This document shows, one piece after another, positions 8,307-17,795 of a stretch of 64,000 bases of DNA; position 1 is the first letter of the stretch, and every line of letters starts with the position of its first letter. The notes beneath the pieces are model-generated. The model was not told the origin of the DNA. It worked only from the letters and a program-made list of their open reading frames with translations, and ran no database searches. The translations under genes were made by a program, and so were the position numbers. This DNA is from an uncultured Lachnospiraceae bacterium. GTDB taxonomy: Bacteria; Bacillota; Clostridia; Lachnospirales; Lachnospiraceae. Where the stretch lies: the NCBI GenBank assembly GCA_910584325.1, contig CAJTZH010000002.1, forward strand, positions 39,092 to 103,091. The letters run 5' to 3'.

Positions 8307-11300
8307 ATGGTTTACGAAAAGGTGTCCGCAAATCTTAACTTTGTGGAGAGAGAAAAGAAAGTGGAGCAGTTCTGGAAGGATAACGGCATTTTTGAAAAGA
8401 GTATCAAAAACAGGGAGGGATGCCCGACTTATATGTTCTACGACGGACCTCCTACGGCAAACGGAAAACCGCATATTGGTCATGTGCTGACCCGTGTCAT
8501 TAAGGATATGATACCAAGATACCGCACCATGAAAGGGAAAATGGTTCCGCGTAAAGCGGGGTGGGATACCCACGGTCTTCCGGTCGAGCTTGAAGTGGAA
8601 AAGATGCTGGGACTGGACGGAAAAGAGCAGATTGAAGAGTACGGTCTGGAACCGTTTATCAAGCACTGCAAGGAATCTGTCTGGAAATATAAAGGCATGT
8701 GGGAGGATTTCTCGGGAACGGTTGGGTTCTGGGCAGATATGGACGACCCGTATGTGACCTATGAAAACAATTTCATTGAGTCGGAATGGTGGGCGTTAAA
8801 AGAAATCTGGAATAAGAAACTGCTGTATAAAGGGCATAAAATCGTACCGTATTGTCCAAGATGCGGGACACCTCTTTCCAGCCATGAGGTGGCGCAGGGC
8901 TATAAGGATGTGAAGGAACGTTCCGCAATCGCAAGATTTAAAGTAAAAAATGAGGATGCGTATATTCTTGCATGGACAACAACACCCTGGACGCTGCCGT
9001 CAAACGTTGGTCTTTGCGTGAACCCGAACGAAACATATGCTTTGGTTAATGCGGCTGACGGATATAAATACTATATGGCGGAAGCGCTGCTTGACAAGGT
9101 TCTTGGAAAACTCGCGAAAGAAGACGGCGCGAAAGCGTATGAGGTGATTCAGACATTTACCGGTAAGGAACTGGAATATAAAGAGTACGAGCCGTTATTT
9201 CCGTATGAAGGACCGAAAATGAATAAAAAGGGACATTTTGTAGTCTGCGATACGTATGTAACGCTGACCGACGGTACCGGTGTGGTTCATATCGCGCCGG
9301 CGTTTGGTGAGGATGACTACAGAGTGGGACAGCGGTATGACCTGCCGTTTTTGCAGTTTGTGGACGGTAAGGGTGAAATGACAGAAGAGACACCGTTTGC
9401 GGGGATGTTTGTGAAGAAGGCGGACCCTGCGGTTTTAAAATATCTGGACGAGAGAGGATTATTGTTTGAAGCGCCGAATTTCGAGCACACATATCCACAC
9501 TGCTGGAGATGTGATACGCCGTTAATTTATTATGCGAGAGAGTCTTGGTTTATTAAGATGACGGCGGTGAAAGACGACTTAATCCGTAATAACAATACCA
9601 TCAACTGGATTCCTGAGAGTATCGGCAAGGGGCGTTTTGGCGCATGGCTTGAAAATGTGCAGGACTGGGGCATCAGCCGGAACCGATACTGGGGTACGCC
9701 GTTAAATGTATGGGAGTGTGAGTGCGGACATATGCATTCCATTGGCAGTATCGCGGAATTAAAGGAACTTTCGGACAACTGCCCGGAGGATATCGAACTT
9801 CACAGACCGTATATCGACGCGGTTACGATAACGTGTCCGAAGTGCAAAAAACAGATGAAAAGAGTGCCGGAAGTGATTGACTGCTGGTTTGATTCGGGTG
9901 CGATGCCATTTGCGCAGCACCATTATCCGTTTGAGAATCAGGATTTGTTTGAGAAGCAGTTTCCGGCGGATTTTATCAGTGAAGCAGTCGACCAGACGCG
10001 AGGATGGTTTTATTCGCTGCTGGCAATTTCCACGCTGATTTTTAACAAGGCGCCTTATAAGAATGTGATTGTGCTTGGCCATGTTCAAGATGCGGACGGA
10101 CAGAAAATGAGCAAGTCTAAAGGAAACGCGGTTGACCCGTTTGATGCGTTAAAAAAGCACGGAGCAGACGCAATCCGCTGGTATTTCTATGAAAATTCCG
10201 CGCCTTGGATTCCGAACCGCTTCAAAGACGAATGGGTGACCGAGGGACAGCGTAAATTTATGGGAACCATCTGGAATACCTATGCATTTTATGTGCTTTA
10301 TGCAAATATTGACGGATTTGACCCGACAAAGTACCCGCTGGAATACGAGAAACTGCCGGTTATGGATAAATGGGTTCTCAGTAAACTAAATACGATGGTG
10401 AAAACAGTGGACGAGGACCTTGACGCATATAAGATTACCGAGGCGGCAAGATGTATGGAAGAGTTTGTCGACGAGCTTTCCAACTGGTATGTCAGAAGAA
10501 GCCGCGAGCGGTTCTGGGCAAAGGGCATGGAGCAGGATAAAGTGAACGCGTATATGACGCTGTATACGGCGCTTGTTACGCTAGCCAAGACGGCGGCTCC
10601 GATGATACCGTTTATGACGGAGGACATTTACCAGAATCTTGTGAGGAGCGTGGATAAAAACGCACCGGAAAGTATTCATCTCTGTGATTTCCCTGTCGCC
10701 AACGAGGCATGGATTAATCCGGATTTGGAAAAAGATATGGAGGAAGTGCTCAACGTTGTTGTTGTGGGACGCGCCTGCAGAAATACGGCAAATATCAAGA
10801 ACAGACAGCCGATTGGCAATATGTTTATTAAATCGGAGCATAAACTTTCTGATTTTTATGTGGATATCATCCGTGATGAACTGAATGTGAAAAATGTGGA
10901 ATTTAAGGATGATGTAAGAGATTTTACGTCATACAGCTTCAAACCGCAGCTTAAGACGGTGGGACCGAAGTTCGGCAAATTGTTAAATGCGATTAAAAAC
11001 GCGCTTACGACGCTGGACGGCAATGCGGCGATGGATGAAATCAATGCGTCGGGTATGCTGAAACTTTCCGTTGACGGACAGGAAATTGAGCTTCTGAAGG
11101 AAGATTTGCTGATTGATATCGCGCAGGTAGAGGGATTTGTTTCCGATGGAAACGGCAAGGTGACAGTAGTGCTTGACACCAATCTGACGCCAAAGCTTGT
11201 TGAGGAAGGCTTTGTCCGTGAAATCATCAGTAAAGTCCAGACGATGCGTAAGGAAGCCGGATTTGAGGTAATGGATAAGATTACCGTTTTTGTAAAGGAT

Positions 11301-11474
11301 AACGAAAAGATTACGGCACTTGTCAATAAAAATATAGAAGAGCTCAAAAGCGAGGTTCTGGCAACGCAAGTCATAACGGGCAGCATAGACGGATATTCAA
11401 AAGAATGGAATATTAACGGCGAGGACGTGGTGCTTGGCGTGAAAAAAAATGAAATTGCGACTTCTGCCAATTAA
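8307..11474 (+). CDS. ileS: Isoleucyl-tRNA synthetase
   Basis: Charges tRNA-Ile with isoleucine in the cytoplasm. The 1055-residue class I synthetase has HIGH at 56-59, KMSKS at 600-604 and an editing (CP1) domain between them with the WTTTPWTLPSN motif. Cysteine pairs of zinc knuckles appear in CPRCGTPL and CPKCKKQ. An anticodon-binding domain lies near 690-850 and a long C-terminal extension after it. The length and C-terminal region fit the eukaryote-like IleS2 form rather than the roughly 920-residue IleS1. AGGAGG lies 7 nt before the ATG. Expression is controlled by the T-box leader. Confidence 0.96.
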   Translation: MVYEKVSANLNFVEREKKVEQFWKDNGIFEKSIKNREGCPTYMFYDGPPTANGKPHIGHVLTRVIKDMIPRYRTMKGKMVPRKAGWDTHGLPVELEVEKMLGLDGKEQIEEYGLEPFIKHCKESVWKYKGMWEDFSGTVGFWADMDDPYVTYENNFIESEWWALKEIWNKKLLYKGHKIVPYCPRCGTPLSSHEVAQGYKDVKERSAIARFKVKNEDAYILAWTTTPWTLPSNVGLCVNPNETYALVNAADGYKYYMAEALLDKVLGKLAKEDGAKAYEVIQTFTGKELEYKEYEPLFPYEGPKMNKKGHFVVCDTYVTLTDGTGVVHIAPAFGEDDYRVGQRYDLPFLQFVDGKGEMTEETPFAGMFVKKADPAVLKYLDERGLLFEAPNFEHTYPHCWRCDTPLIYYARESWFIKMTAVKDDLIRNNNTINWIPESIGKGRFGAWLENVQDWGISRNRYWGTPLNVWECECGHMHSIGSIAELKELSDNCPEDIELHRPYIDAVTITCPKCKKQMKRVPEVIDCWFDSGAMPFAQHHYPFENQDLFEKQFPADFISEAVDQTRGWFYSLLAISTLIFNKAPYKNVIVLGHVQDADGQKMSKSKGNAVDPFDALKKHGADAIRWYFYENSAPWIPNRFKDEWVTEGQRKFMGTIWNTYAFYVLYANIDGFDPTKYPLEYEKLPVMDKWVLSKLNTMVKTVDEDLDAYKITEAARCMEEFVDELSNWYVRRSRERFWAKGMEQDKVNAYMTLYTALVTLAKTAAPMIPFMTEDIYQNLVRSVDKNAPESIHLCDFPVANEAWINPDLEKDMEEVLNVVVVGRACRNTANIKNRQPIGNMFIKSEHKLSDFYVDIIRDELNVKNVEFKDDVRDFTSYSFKPQLKTVGPKFGKLLNAIKNALTTLDGNAAMDEINASGMLKLSVDGQEIELLKEDLLIDIAQVEGFVSDGNGKVTVVLDTNLTPKLVEEGFVREIISKVQTMRKEAGFEVMDKITVFVKDNEKITALVNKNIEELKSEVLATQVITGSIDGYSKEWNINGEDVVLGVKKNEIATSAN

Positions 11475-11588
11475 TAGTAGACTTCTGGCAAAATTTCATG
11501 TAAAATATAGTACAGAAAGTCAATTTTTTCACAATGAAAAATTATCCGATAAAAAATATTCGTGAGAGCGAAATGAATGGAGGAAATT

Positions 11589-14102
11589 ATGACAAAACCA
11601 ACATTTGACAAAGAAGAGTTTAAAAAAGAAGTTGTCAGCAATGTAAAGCTTCTTTTCCGTAAAAAGGTTGAAGAAGCCAGTGACGAGCAGATTTTTCAGG
11701 CGGTATCCTACACGATTAAAGATATGATTATGGATCGCTGGATTGCCACACAGAAAGAATATGAGAAGCGGGACGTTAAAACCGTTTATTATATGTCCAT
11801 GGAATTTCTGATGGGACGTGCGCTTGGCAACAATATGATTAACCTGATGTGCTATAAGGAAGTTAAGGAGGCTTTGATAGAGCTCGGACTGGATATTAAC
11901 GTAATTGAAGACCAGGAACCGGACGCTGCGCTTGGTAACGGCGGACTTGGACGACTTGCGGCATGTTTTCTTGATTCGCTTGCAACGCTTGGATATCCGG
12001 CGTACGGATGCGGAATCCGTTACAAATACGGTATGTTTAAACAGGAGATTAAGGACGGCTATCAGGTAGAAGTTCCGGATAACTGGCTTGTGAACGGTAA
12101 TCCGTTTGAGATGAAACGTCCGGAATACTGTATGGAAGTTAAATTTGGCGGATATGTACGTTCTTATATTGATGAAAAGGGAAGGACACATTTCGTACAT
12201 GAAAATTACCGTTCCGTACGAGCTATACCGTATGATATGCCGATTATCGGATACGGTAATAACGTGGTAAACGCATTAAGAATATGGGACGCTGAACCGA
12301 TGCAGCATTTTAATCTGGATTCTTTCGATAAAGGCGATTACCATAAAGCGATTGAGGAAGAGAATCTCGCAAAGAACATTGTAGAGGTGTTGTATCCGAA
12401 TGATAATCATTATGCAGGTAAGGAACTGCGTTTAAAGCAGCAGTATTTCTTTGTTTCCGCTTCTGTACAGAGAGCGGTTGCCAAATACAAAGAAAAGCAT
12501 GATGATATCCGTAAACTGCATGAAAAAGTTATTTTCCAGCTCAATGATACGCATCCGACCGTAACCGTTGCGGAGTTGATGAGAATTCTGATGGACGTAG
12601 AAGGACTTGAGTGGGATGAGGCATGGGAGGTTACGACAAAGGCAACGGCATATACGAACCACACCATTATGGCGGAAGCTTTGGAGAAGTGGCCGATTGA
12701 GCTGTTCTCAAGACTGCTTCCTCGTGTATACCAGATTGTTGAAGAGATTAACCGCCGGTTTGTGGAGCAGATTAAGAAAGCATATCCGGGCAATCAGGAT
12801 AAGATTAAGAAGATGGCTGTCATTTATGACGGTCAGGTTAAGATGGCGCACCTTGCCATTGTTGCGGGTTATTCCGTAAACGGTGTAGCAAAGCTTCATA
12901 CGGATATCCTGATGAAGCAGGAGTTAAAAGACTTTTACGAGATGTTCCCGGAGAAGTTTAATAATAAGACGAACGGTATTACACAGCGCCGCTTCTTACT
13001 GCATGGAAATCCGCTGCTTGCAGAATGGGTTACAAATAAGATTGGCGACGAGTGGATTACGGATTTGTCGCAGATTAAGAAGCTTGCGGTATATGTGGAC
13101 GACGAGCAGTGCCAGCAGGAATTTATGCAGATTAAATACCGTAATAAACTTCGTGTTGCGGAATACATTAAGAAACATAACGGAATTGATATTGACCCGC
13201 GTTCTATTTTTGACGTACAGGTGAAGAGACTTCACGAGTATAAGAGGCAGCTTTTAAATATTCTGCATGTAATGTATCTTTACAATAAGTTAAAGAGAAA
13301 TCCGGGGATGGATATGTATCCGAGAACATTTATCTTTGGCGCGAAGGCGGCGGCAGGCTACAGAAGAGCGAAGCTGACGATTAAGCTGATTAATAATGTG
13401 GCAAACGTTATCAATAACGATAAATCAATTAACGGTAAGATTAAGGTAGTATTTATTGAAAATTACCGTGTATCCAATGCAGAGATATTATTTGCGGGAG
13501 CGGACGTATCAGAGCAGATTTCTACGGCATCCAAGGAGGCCTCCGGAACCGGCAACATGAAGTTTATGTTAAACGGCGCGCTGACGCTGGGAACTATGGA
13601 CGGCGCCAATGTGGAAATCGTGCAGGAGGTCGGCGAGGAGAACGCAGTTATTTTTGGTCTTACATCCGACGAGGTCATTGCTTATGAGCAGAACGGCGGA
13701 TATAATCCGATGGAGATTTTCAATAACGACCAGGATATCCGTGAAGTGCTGATGCAGTTAATTAACGGTTTTTATTCACCGGAGGATCCGGAACTGTTCA
13801 GAGAACTTTACAATTCGCTTCTGAATACGCAAAACAGCGACAGGGCGGATACGTACTTTATTTTAAAGGATTTCCGTTCTTATGCCGAGGCGCATGAGCG
13901 GATAGAGAAAAAGTACAGAGACGAGAAGGGCTGGGCAAGGTCGGCAATGCTCAATACGGCATGTTCCGGTAAGTTCTCTTCGGACAGGACAATTGAGGAA
14001 TATGTGAAAGATATCTGGAAACTTAACAAAGTTACGGTTGCTTTGGAAGACGAGACAGAGAATGTAGCGGCAGTTAAAAGATTAAGATTATTTGACAGAT
14101 AA
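11589..14102 (+). CDS. glgP: Glycogen/alpha-glucan phosphorylase
   Basis: Releases glucose 1-phosphate from alpha-1,4-glucans using phosphate and pyridoxal phosphate. The 837-residue protein covers the whole GT35 family. An ALGNGGLGRLAACF segment lies near residue 120, and EASGTGNMKFMLNGALTLGT contains the PLP-binding lysine, about residue 658. The ATG at 11589 is chosen because GGAGG (11579-11583) lies directly before it; the in-frame ATG at 11577 overlaps that ribosome site. It is a single gene closed by a strong terminator. A weak promoter (TTCTGG, 17 nt, TATAGT at 11506-11511) is possible. It probably serves storage polysaccharide turnover. Confidence 0.96.
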   Translation: MTKPTFDKEEFKKEVVSNVKLLFRKKVEEASDEQIFQAVSYTIKDMIMDRWIATQKEYEKRDVKTVYYMSMEFLMGRALGNNMINLMCYKEVKEALIELGLDINVIEDQEPDAALGNGGLGRLAACFLDSLATLGYPAYGCGIRYKYGMFKQEIKDGYQVEVPDNWLVNGNPFEMKRPEYCMEVKFGGYVRSYIDEKGRTHFVHENYRSVRAIPYDMPIIGYGNNVVNALRIWDAEPMQHFNLDSFDKGDYHKAIEEENLAKNIVEVLYPNDNHYAGKELRLKQQYFFVSASVQRAVAKYKEKHDDIRKLHEKVIFQLNDTHPTVTVAELMRILMDVEGLEWDEAWEVTTKATAYTNHTIMAEALEKWPIELFSRLLPRVYQIVEEINRRFVEQIKKAYPGNQDKIKKMAVIYDGQVKMAHLAIVAGYSVNGVAKLHTDILMKQELKDFYEMFPEKFNNKTNGITQRRFLLHGNPLLAEWVTNKIGDEWITDLSQIKKLAVYVDDEQCQQEFMQIKYRNKLRVAEYIKKHNGIDIDPRSIFDVQVKRLHEYKRQLLNILHVMYLYNKLKRNPGMDMYPRTFIFGAKAAAGYRRAKLTIKLINNVANVINNDKSINGKIKVVFIENYRVSNAEILFAGADVSEQISTASKEASGTGNMKFMLNGALTLGTMDGANVEIVQEVGEENAVIFGLTSDEVIAYEQNGGYNPMEIFNNDQDIREVLMQLINGFYSPEDPELFRELYNSLLNTQNSDRADTYFILKDFRSYAEAHERIEKKYRDEKGWARSAMLNTACSGKFSSDRTIEEYVKDIWKLNKVTVALEDETENVAAVKRLRLFDR

Positions 14103-14117
14103 AAGAATGTGTATGAG

Positions 14118-14155
14118 ATACCTGTAAACGGGAGAGTCTGTTTACAGGTATTTTA
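14118..14155 (+). terminator. Rho-independent terminator after glgP
   Basis: ATACCTGTAAAC (14118-14129) pairs perfectly over 12 bp with GTTTACAGGTAT (14140-14151), followed by TTTTAT. Its position shows that the in-frame ATG at 14109 is not the next gene's start. Confidence 0.9.
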
Positions 14156-14168
14156 TGTAATTGGGGAA

Positions 14169-15500
14169 ATGATGAAGTGCAGAGTATTGAATAATAATAG
14201 ACAGCTGAGGCGGACTGTTCTGATTCTGGTATTGATAATAACATGTCTGCTTACGGCATGCGGAACAAAAGGGATGCCGTGGCAGGAATCAGAGATTATG
14301 AACGATACGCCGCCTCATATTTTGGACGAGCCAGTAAGCGCGGAGCCGGAGACGATGTTTGTCCAGAAAGGTACAGCGGGTGAAACAGCGTCAGAGGATT
14401 TTAAAGAGAATGAAAATGTATCCTGGAATAAACTCGAGTGCGCGGCTGTATCGGAAAATAAGGCGGCTCTCGCAAATACAGGAGTTATGGTTGAACGGGA
14501 ACATTATGTGGTATTTTCTTTTATGAAAGTGGAGCCGGATAAAGAATGTTTTTTTGTCTGCCCGTCCAAAGAGATACATCTTGTTTACTATGATGAAGCA
14601 AAACGCTATATTAGCGGAAAAGCTTCTGCGTCCATTGAAGGCGTTTTTTTGGAATTGCCGCCGGATTGCCGTTATATAACGGTTTCGATGGAACTTGACG
14701 CTGCGGAAAACAGTTTTCTGATTCAGGAGGATGAAGAGCATAATAATGTTATCTTTGTCGGGGAAGGGAGAAGATATTCTTCTGTTAAAAAGGCGGTAGA
14801 GCGCATCGAGGAGGAAGGAATCGTCGTCATATTTCCCGGTATTTACAAAGGAAATATAAAAGGATGGGGAAAGCGTATTGTTTTATTTGGAACGGATAAA
14901 GAAACCTGTATTATAGAAAACGATTCCTCAAGTTATTATGCGCCGCCGCTTGAAATTGCGGCAGGAACCGTTAAGAATCTTACAATTCGCGCAGTTGGAA
15001 CGCCGTCTTCTGATACTTCGAAGGCGGGCGCGTATGCGGTGCATGTGGAAGATAACATTTTATATAACAATACACTTTGTTTTGAAAACTGCGAGCTGTA
15101 TTCGGACTTTAATTCTGCGGTGGGCATGGGTATGAGAGGCGGGTGTGACGTCCGCTTTACCGGAGTGCATATGACGGGACTGGAAAACGGTCTGTTCTGC
15201 CATGACGGTGTTTATGCGAAATATGCGGGGGTGCAGAATTTAAGTCTGGTTGATTGCGTGATAGAAGGGATGAGAGGCGAAAATGCTGTCCGGATTGATT
15301 CGCAGGGTACACCGGGTTCTCGGGTAAATGTGTTATTTGTGAATAACATTCTGGTGAATAAGCGTGCAGAAAATGTGGATAACCTTCTTCATACTCAGAA
15401 TAACGGTGGAAAGGGTACGGAAGAAAATTGGCAGAAATTAAAGCAGTTTTATCTGGATAAAAGAAGCGGACAGAATAATGTGGACGCGTTAAACTATTAA
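14169..15500 (+). CDS. Lipoprotein with pectin-lyase-like beta-helix domain
   Basis: A 443-residue secreted lipoprotein. A basic N terminus and hydrophobic stretch end in the lipobox LLTAC, with the lipidated cysteine at about residue 31. An acidic linker and a small beta domain follow. From about residue 190 come regular strand repeats with asparagine-rich turns (GRRYSSVKKAVERI, VVIFPGIYKGNI, VKNLTIRAVGTPSSD), typical of a pectinesterase-type right-handed beta-helix. It may bind or modify surface or dietary polysaccharide; catalytic residues could not be assigned. The start (ATG 14169 or 14172) lies downstream of the glgP terminator. Its 3' end overlaps the convergent transporter gene by 12 nt. 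Confidence 0.8.
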   Translation: MMKCRVLNNNRQLRRTVLILVLIITCLLTACGTKGMPWQESEIMNDTPPHILDEPVSAEPETMFVQKGTAGETASEDFKENENVSWNKLECAAVSENKAALANTGVMVEREHYVVFSFMKVEPDKECFFVCPSKEIHLVYYDEAKRYISGKASASIEGVFLELPPDCRYITVSMELDAAENSFLIQEDEEHNNVIFVGEGRRYSSVKKAVERIEEEGIVVIFPGIYKGNIKGWGKRIVLFGTDKETCIIENDSSSYYAPPLEIAAGTVKNLTIRAVGTPSSDTSKAGAYAVHVEDNILYNNTLCFENCELYSDFNSAVGMGMRGGCDVRFTGVHMTGLENGLFCHDGVYAKYAGVQNLSLVDCVIEGMRGENAVRIDSQGTPGSRVNVLFVNNILVNKRAENVDNLLHTQNNGGKGTEENWQKLKQFYLDKRSGQNNVDALNY

Positions 15501-16601
15501 AACGGCCAGACTGGAGAGGACGACAAGAAATACGACATTGTATATTGTAAACGTCAATATATATTTTCCGGTTTTTGCGTGGTTTGCGCTGACGTAGCAG
15601 CGGTAAGAGATGACGCTTGCCAGAGAAGCAATAAGCGTTCCGAGACCGCCGATATTAACGCCGTAGAGCAGAGCCGCGCAATTTGATGTAAAACCGGACA
15701 GAAGAATGGCGGATGGAACATTACTTATGAATTGTGATAATAAAATGCCAAGAAGGAGTTCTCTTCCTGAAATCAGACGGCTAAGAAGATTACACACGGC
15801 AGGAATATGCTGCATATTTCCGATAAAAATAAAAAAGCAGATAAACGTCAACAGTAAAAAGTAGTCCGCTTTTTTCAGCAGTTTTTTGTCAGTGGCTAAG
15901 ACTGCGGCAAAAACAACTGCCAGCATCAAAGGATATGGCAGAATGCGAAGGACGCAAAGAAGACATAGCATAAATAACAGACTGTATACGATAAGGCGCG
16001 GCTTAGATGTAATCCGCGCCTTGTTTGTGCTTTCCGGAAACGCAAGAGGCTCCTTTTTTATCAATAAGACGGTAAGGGCAAGCATCAATGCCGACGCAAG
16101 CGTGAGAGGCAGCATATGTAGAATAAACTTCCAAAATGAAATATTAAAGAAAGAATACAGATAGAGATTCTGCGGATTTCCGATAGGCGTCAGCATGCTT
16201 CCGAGGTTTGCGGCAATTGTCTGTAACACAATTACCGGGATAAGGAGTTTGTTTTGACCGGTCATGGTCAGAATCATCACGGCAAATGGTACAAAAGTAA
16301 TGAGCGCCACATCGTTCGTGATGAGCATGGAGGTAAGAAAACATAGCCCTGTCAGGACAAAGGCAATAAAACGTGTATTGTGGGCGCGGCAGAGTAATTT
16401 TTGACCGAGGAACGAAAATACGCCAATGGTCTGCATTCCTTCTACAACCAGCATCAGACAGAAGAGCAGACAGAGCACGCGTAAATCCATATATTCGATG
16501 TAAGCTGCGGTTGGAGGAACAAAAAACATGGAAATCAGCGCAAGTAATGCCGCAGAACATAAAACCGTCTCTTTCTTAAAGAAATGCAATAATCGTTTCA
16601 T
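15489..16601 (-). CDS. Anion/citrate-type transporter (ArsB/CitM/SLC13-like)
   Basis: A 370-residue integral membrane protein with about ten hydrophobic helices. The two family signatures are MLITNDVALITFVPF (about 92-106) and ANLGSMLTPIGNPQNLYLYS (about 130-149). They are the paired re-entrant substrate/sodium-binding loops of the ion transporter superfamily that includes citrate, arsenite and dicarboxylate carriers. Substrate cannot be decided. GAGG lies upstream of the start on the minus strand. No terminator was seen between it and the convergent lipoprotein gene; the two coding regions overlap by 12 nt at their 3' ends. Confidence 0.85.
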   Translation of the reverse strand: MKRLLHFFKKETVLCSAALLALISMFFVPPTAAYIEYMDLRVLCLLFCLMLVVEGMQTIGVFSFLGQKLLCRAHNTRFIAFVLTGLCFLTSMLITNDVALITFVPFAVMILTMTGQNKLLIPVIVLQTIAANLGSMLTPIGNPQNLYLYSFFNISFWKFILHMLPLTLASALMLALTVLLIKKEPLAFPESTNKARITSKPRLIVYSLLFMLCLLCVLRILPYPLMLAVVFAAVLATDKKLLKKADYFLLLTFICFFIFIGNMQHIPAVCNLLSRLISGRELLLGILLSQFISNVPSAILLSGFTSNCAALLYGVNIGGLGTLIASLASVISYRCYVSANHAKTGKYILTFTIYNVVFLVVLSSLAVLIV

Positions 16602-16704
16602 AGGAACCTCTCAATAATAGTTATATTGTAATTATATCTTTTTTGCCGTTCTTCTACAATAACAAAAACAAGTTGTTTGAATTGTCTGCAACATCCAATT
16701 TTAG

Positions 16705-16734
16705 GTCATAACTCATGAAAATACTTCATAATAT
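16705..16734 (+). promoter_or_regulatory. Probable sigma-E promoter of spoIIID
   Basis: GTCATAAC (16705-16712), 14 nt, and CATAATAT (16727-16734) match the mother-cell sigma-E consensus (GTCATATT, 13-15 nt, CATACAAT) well. spoIIID is a sigma-E gene in Bacillus. Confidence 0.6.
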
Positions 16735-16765
16735 GTAACAACCATATTTGTGAGGAATATTCACA

Positions 16766-17017
16766 TTGAAAAGTTACATTGAGGAGCGGGCAATTCAGAT
16801 TGCTGAATACATTATTGCGAATAAAACTACCGTTAGACAGACGGCGAAGAAATTTGGTGTAAGCAAGAGTACCGTACATATGGACGTAACTTCCCGTCTG
16901 CCCAAAATTAATCCCGGACTTGCGAAGGAGGCGAAAGAAATCCTGGCAGTCAATAAAAGTGAACGGCATATTCGCGGCGGAATGGCGACGAAAGAAAAAT
17001 ATTTACATAAACATTAA
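16766..17017 (+). CDS. spoIIID: Sporulation transcriptional regulator SpoIIID
   Basis: A small DNA-binding protein that tunes sigma-E and sigma-K regulons in the mother cell. The 83 residues match SpoIIID along their whole length: YIEERAIQIAEYI, the helix-turn-helix TVRQTAKKFGVSKSTVHMDV (about 21-40), then LPKINPGLAKEAKEIL and RHIRGGMATKEKY. The start codon is TTG, about 10 nt after GAGG (16752-16755); no ATG is available at that end. A sigma-E promoter lies upstream. In B. subtilis spoIIID precedes mbl directly; here three genes lie between them. Confidence 0.95.
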   Translation: MKSYIEERAIQIAEYIIANKTTVRQTAKKFGVSKSTVHMDVTSRLPKINPGLAKEAKEILAVNKSERHIRGGMATKEKYLHKH

Positions 17018-17036
17018 TCAAATGTGAAATTAATGT
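17011..17036. repeat. 8-bp inverted repeat over the spoIIID stop codon
   Basis: ACATTAAT (17011-17018) and ATTAATGT (17029-17036) are perfect inverted copies. No T-tract follows, so this is either a weak hairpin or a protein-binding site near the promoter at 17054. Confidence 0.4.
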
Positions 17037-17053
17037 GAAGTGTGAAATATATC

Positions 17054-17082
17054 TTGCATAAAATCGGTAAAAATGTTAATAT
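17054..17082 (+). promoter_or_regulatory. Vegetative promoter of the DUF4358 lipoprotein gene
   Basis: TTGCAT (17054-17059), 17 nt, TAATAT (17077-17082), 44 nt before the start codon. Confidence 0.5.
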
Positions 17083-17125
17083 TTTTAACTATAAAGGCAT
17101 ATATGACGATTTTTTGGAGGATAGA

Positions 17126-17773
17126 ATGATTAATTTAAAAAAGGTAACTTTATTTGCCGCAATAGGAGGAATGTGTTTTTTAATGGCGGCATGCGGCAAG
17201 GACGGCAATGGGAATGATGCGGTTATCACGCCGGATAACGGAACGAACAATGAAACAACATCCGCTGTAAATGAGAGCGGTTACAAGAACGATGTCAGCG
17301 TAAAGGATATAGAGACAGCAGTTGCCGCGGCGCTTGGAGAGAATTATTTTCCGGAAATGGAACTGGAGACGCTGGAAGGTCTGGGAATTACAGCGGACAT
17401 GTATGACGAGTTTATCTATAAAGTTCCGATGATAAGTGCGAACGTCGACACACTGATTGTTGTCAAGGCTAAGGAAGATAAGGCTGCTGATGTGGAAGCG
17501 AAATTAAATGCGTTCCGTGATACTAATATCAATGATTTATTGCAGTATCCTATGAATTTAACTAAGATTCAGTGTTCGCAGGTGGTTACAATGGGTAATT
17601 ATGTAATGTTTGTACAGTTTGGAGCAGGTCTTGGCATGGATGCAACGGATGCGGCGATTGCGAATTCTGATAAAGAGCTGACTGACGATGAACTTGTTCA
17701 GATTGAGATGGAAGTGATTGACGAGCAGAATAATCTAGCGCTTGATACCATTAGAAATATGCTTACCAAGTAG
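17126..17773 (+). CDS. DUF4358-type lipoprotein
   Basis: A 215-residue lipoprotein. The signal peptide ends in the lipobox LMAAC with Cys23, followed by an Asn/Gly/Thr-rich linker and a compact domain (about 65-200) that I recognise as DUF4358-like, common in Lachnospiraceae and of unknown function. The ATG at 17126 follows GGAGG (17116-17120); a longer reading from 17042 runs through the promoter. It lies 22 nt upstream of the O-acetyltransferase pair and is probably in the same operon, so it may act in envelope glycan modification. Confidence 0.75.
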   Translation: MINLKKVTLFAAIGGMCFLMAACGKDGNGNDAVITPDNGTNNETTSAVNESGYKNDVSVKDIETAVAAALGENYFPEMELETLEGLGITADMYDEFIYKVPMISANVDTLIVVKAKEDKAADVEAKLNAFRDTNINDLLQYPMNLTKIQCSQVVTMGNYVMFVQFGAGLGMDATDAAIANSDKELTDDELVQIEMEVIDEQNNLALDTIRNMLTK

Positions 17774-17795
17774 AAGGTGACTGAGGAGCAGGCAA

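Noticed and set aside
10856..11470. 204-residue minus-strand frame within ileS
   Set aside because: Ser/Phe-rich shadow of the ileS C-terminal region with no independent support.
11545..11552. TCCGATAA upstream of glgP as a sigma-28 promoter
   Set aside because: The region 11 nt upstream (11526-11533) does not resemble TAAAGTTT and glgP has no flagellar link.
11529..12200. 223-residue minus-strand frame at the start of glgP
   Set aside because: Antisense to well-conserved glgP coding sequence; composition is typical of a shadow frame.
14109..14168. N-terminal extension of the beta-helix lipoprotein from 14109
   Set aside because: The ATG lies in the glgP terminator and would spoil the lipoprotein signal peptide.
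17029..17050. Repeated GTGAA units after spoIIID as a regulatory repeat
   Set aside because: Only three short, unevenly spaced copies in AT-rich sequence; no support beyond the inverted repeat already listed.
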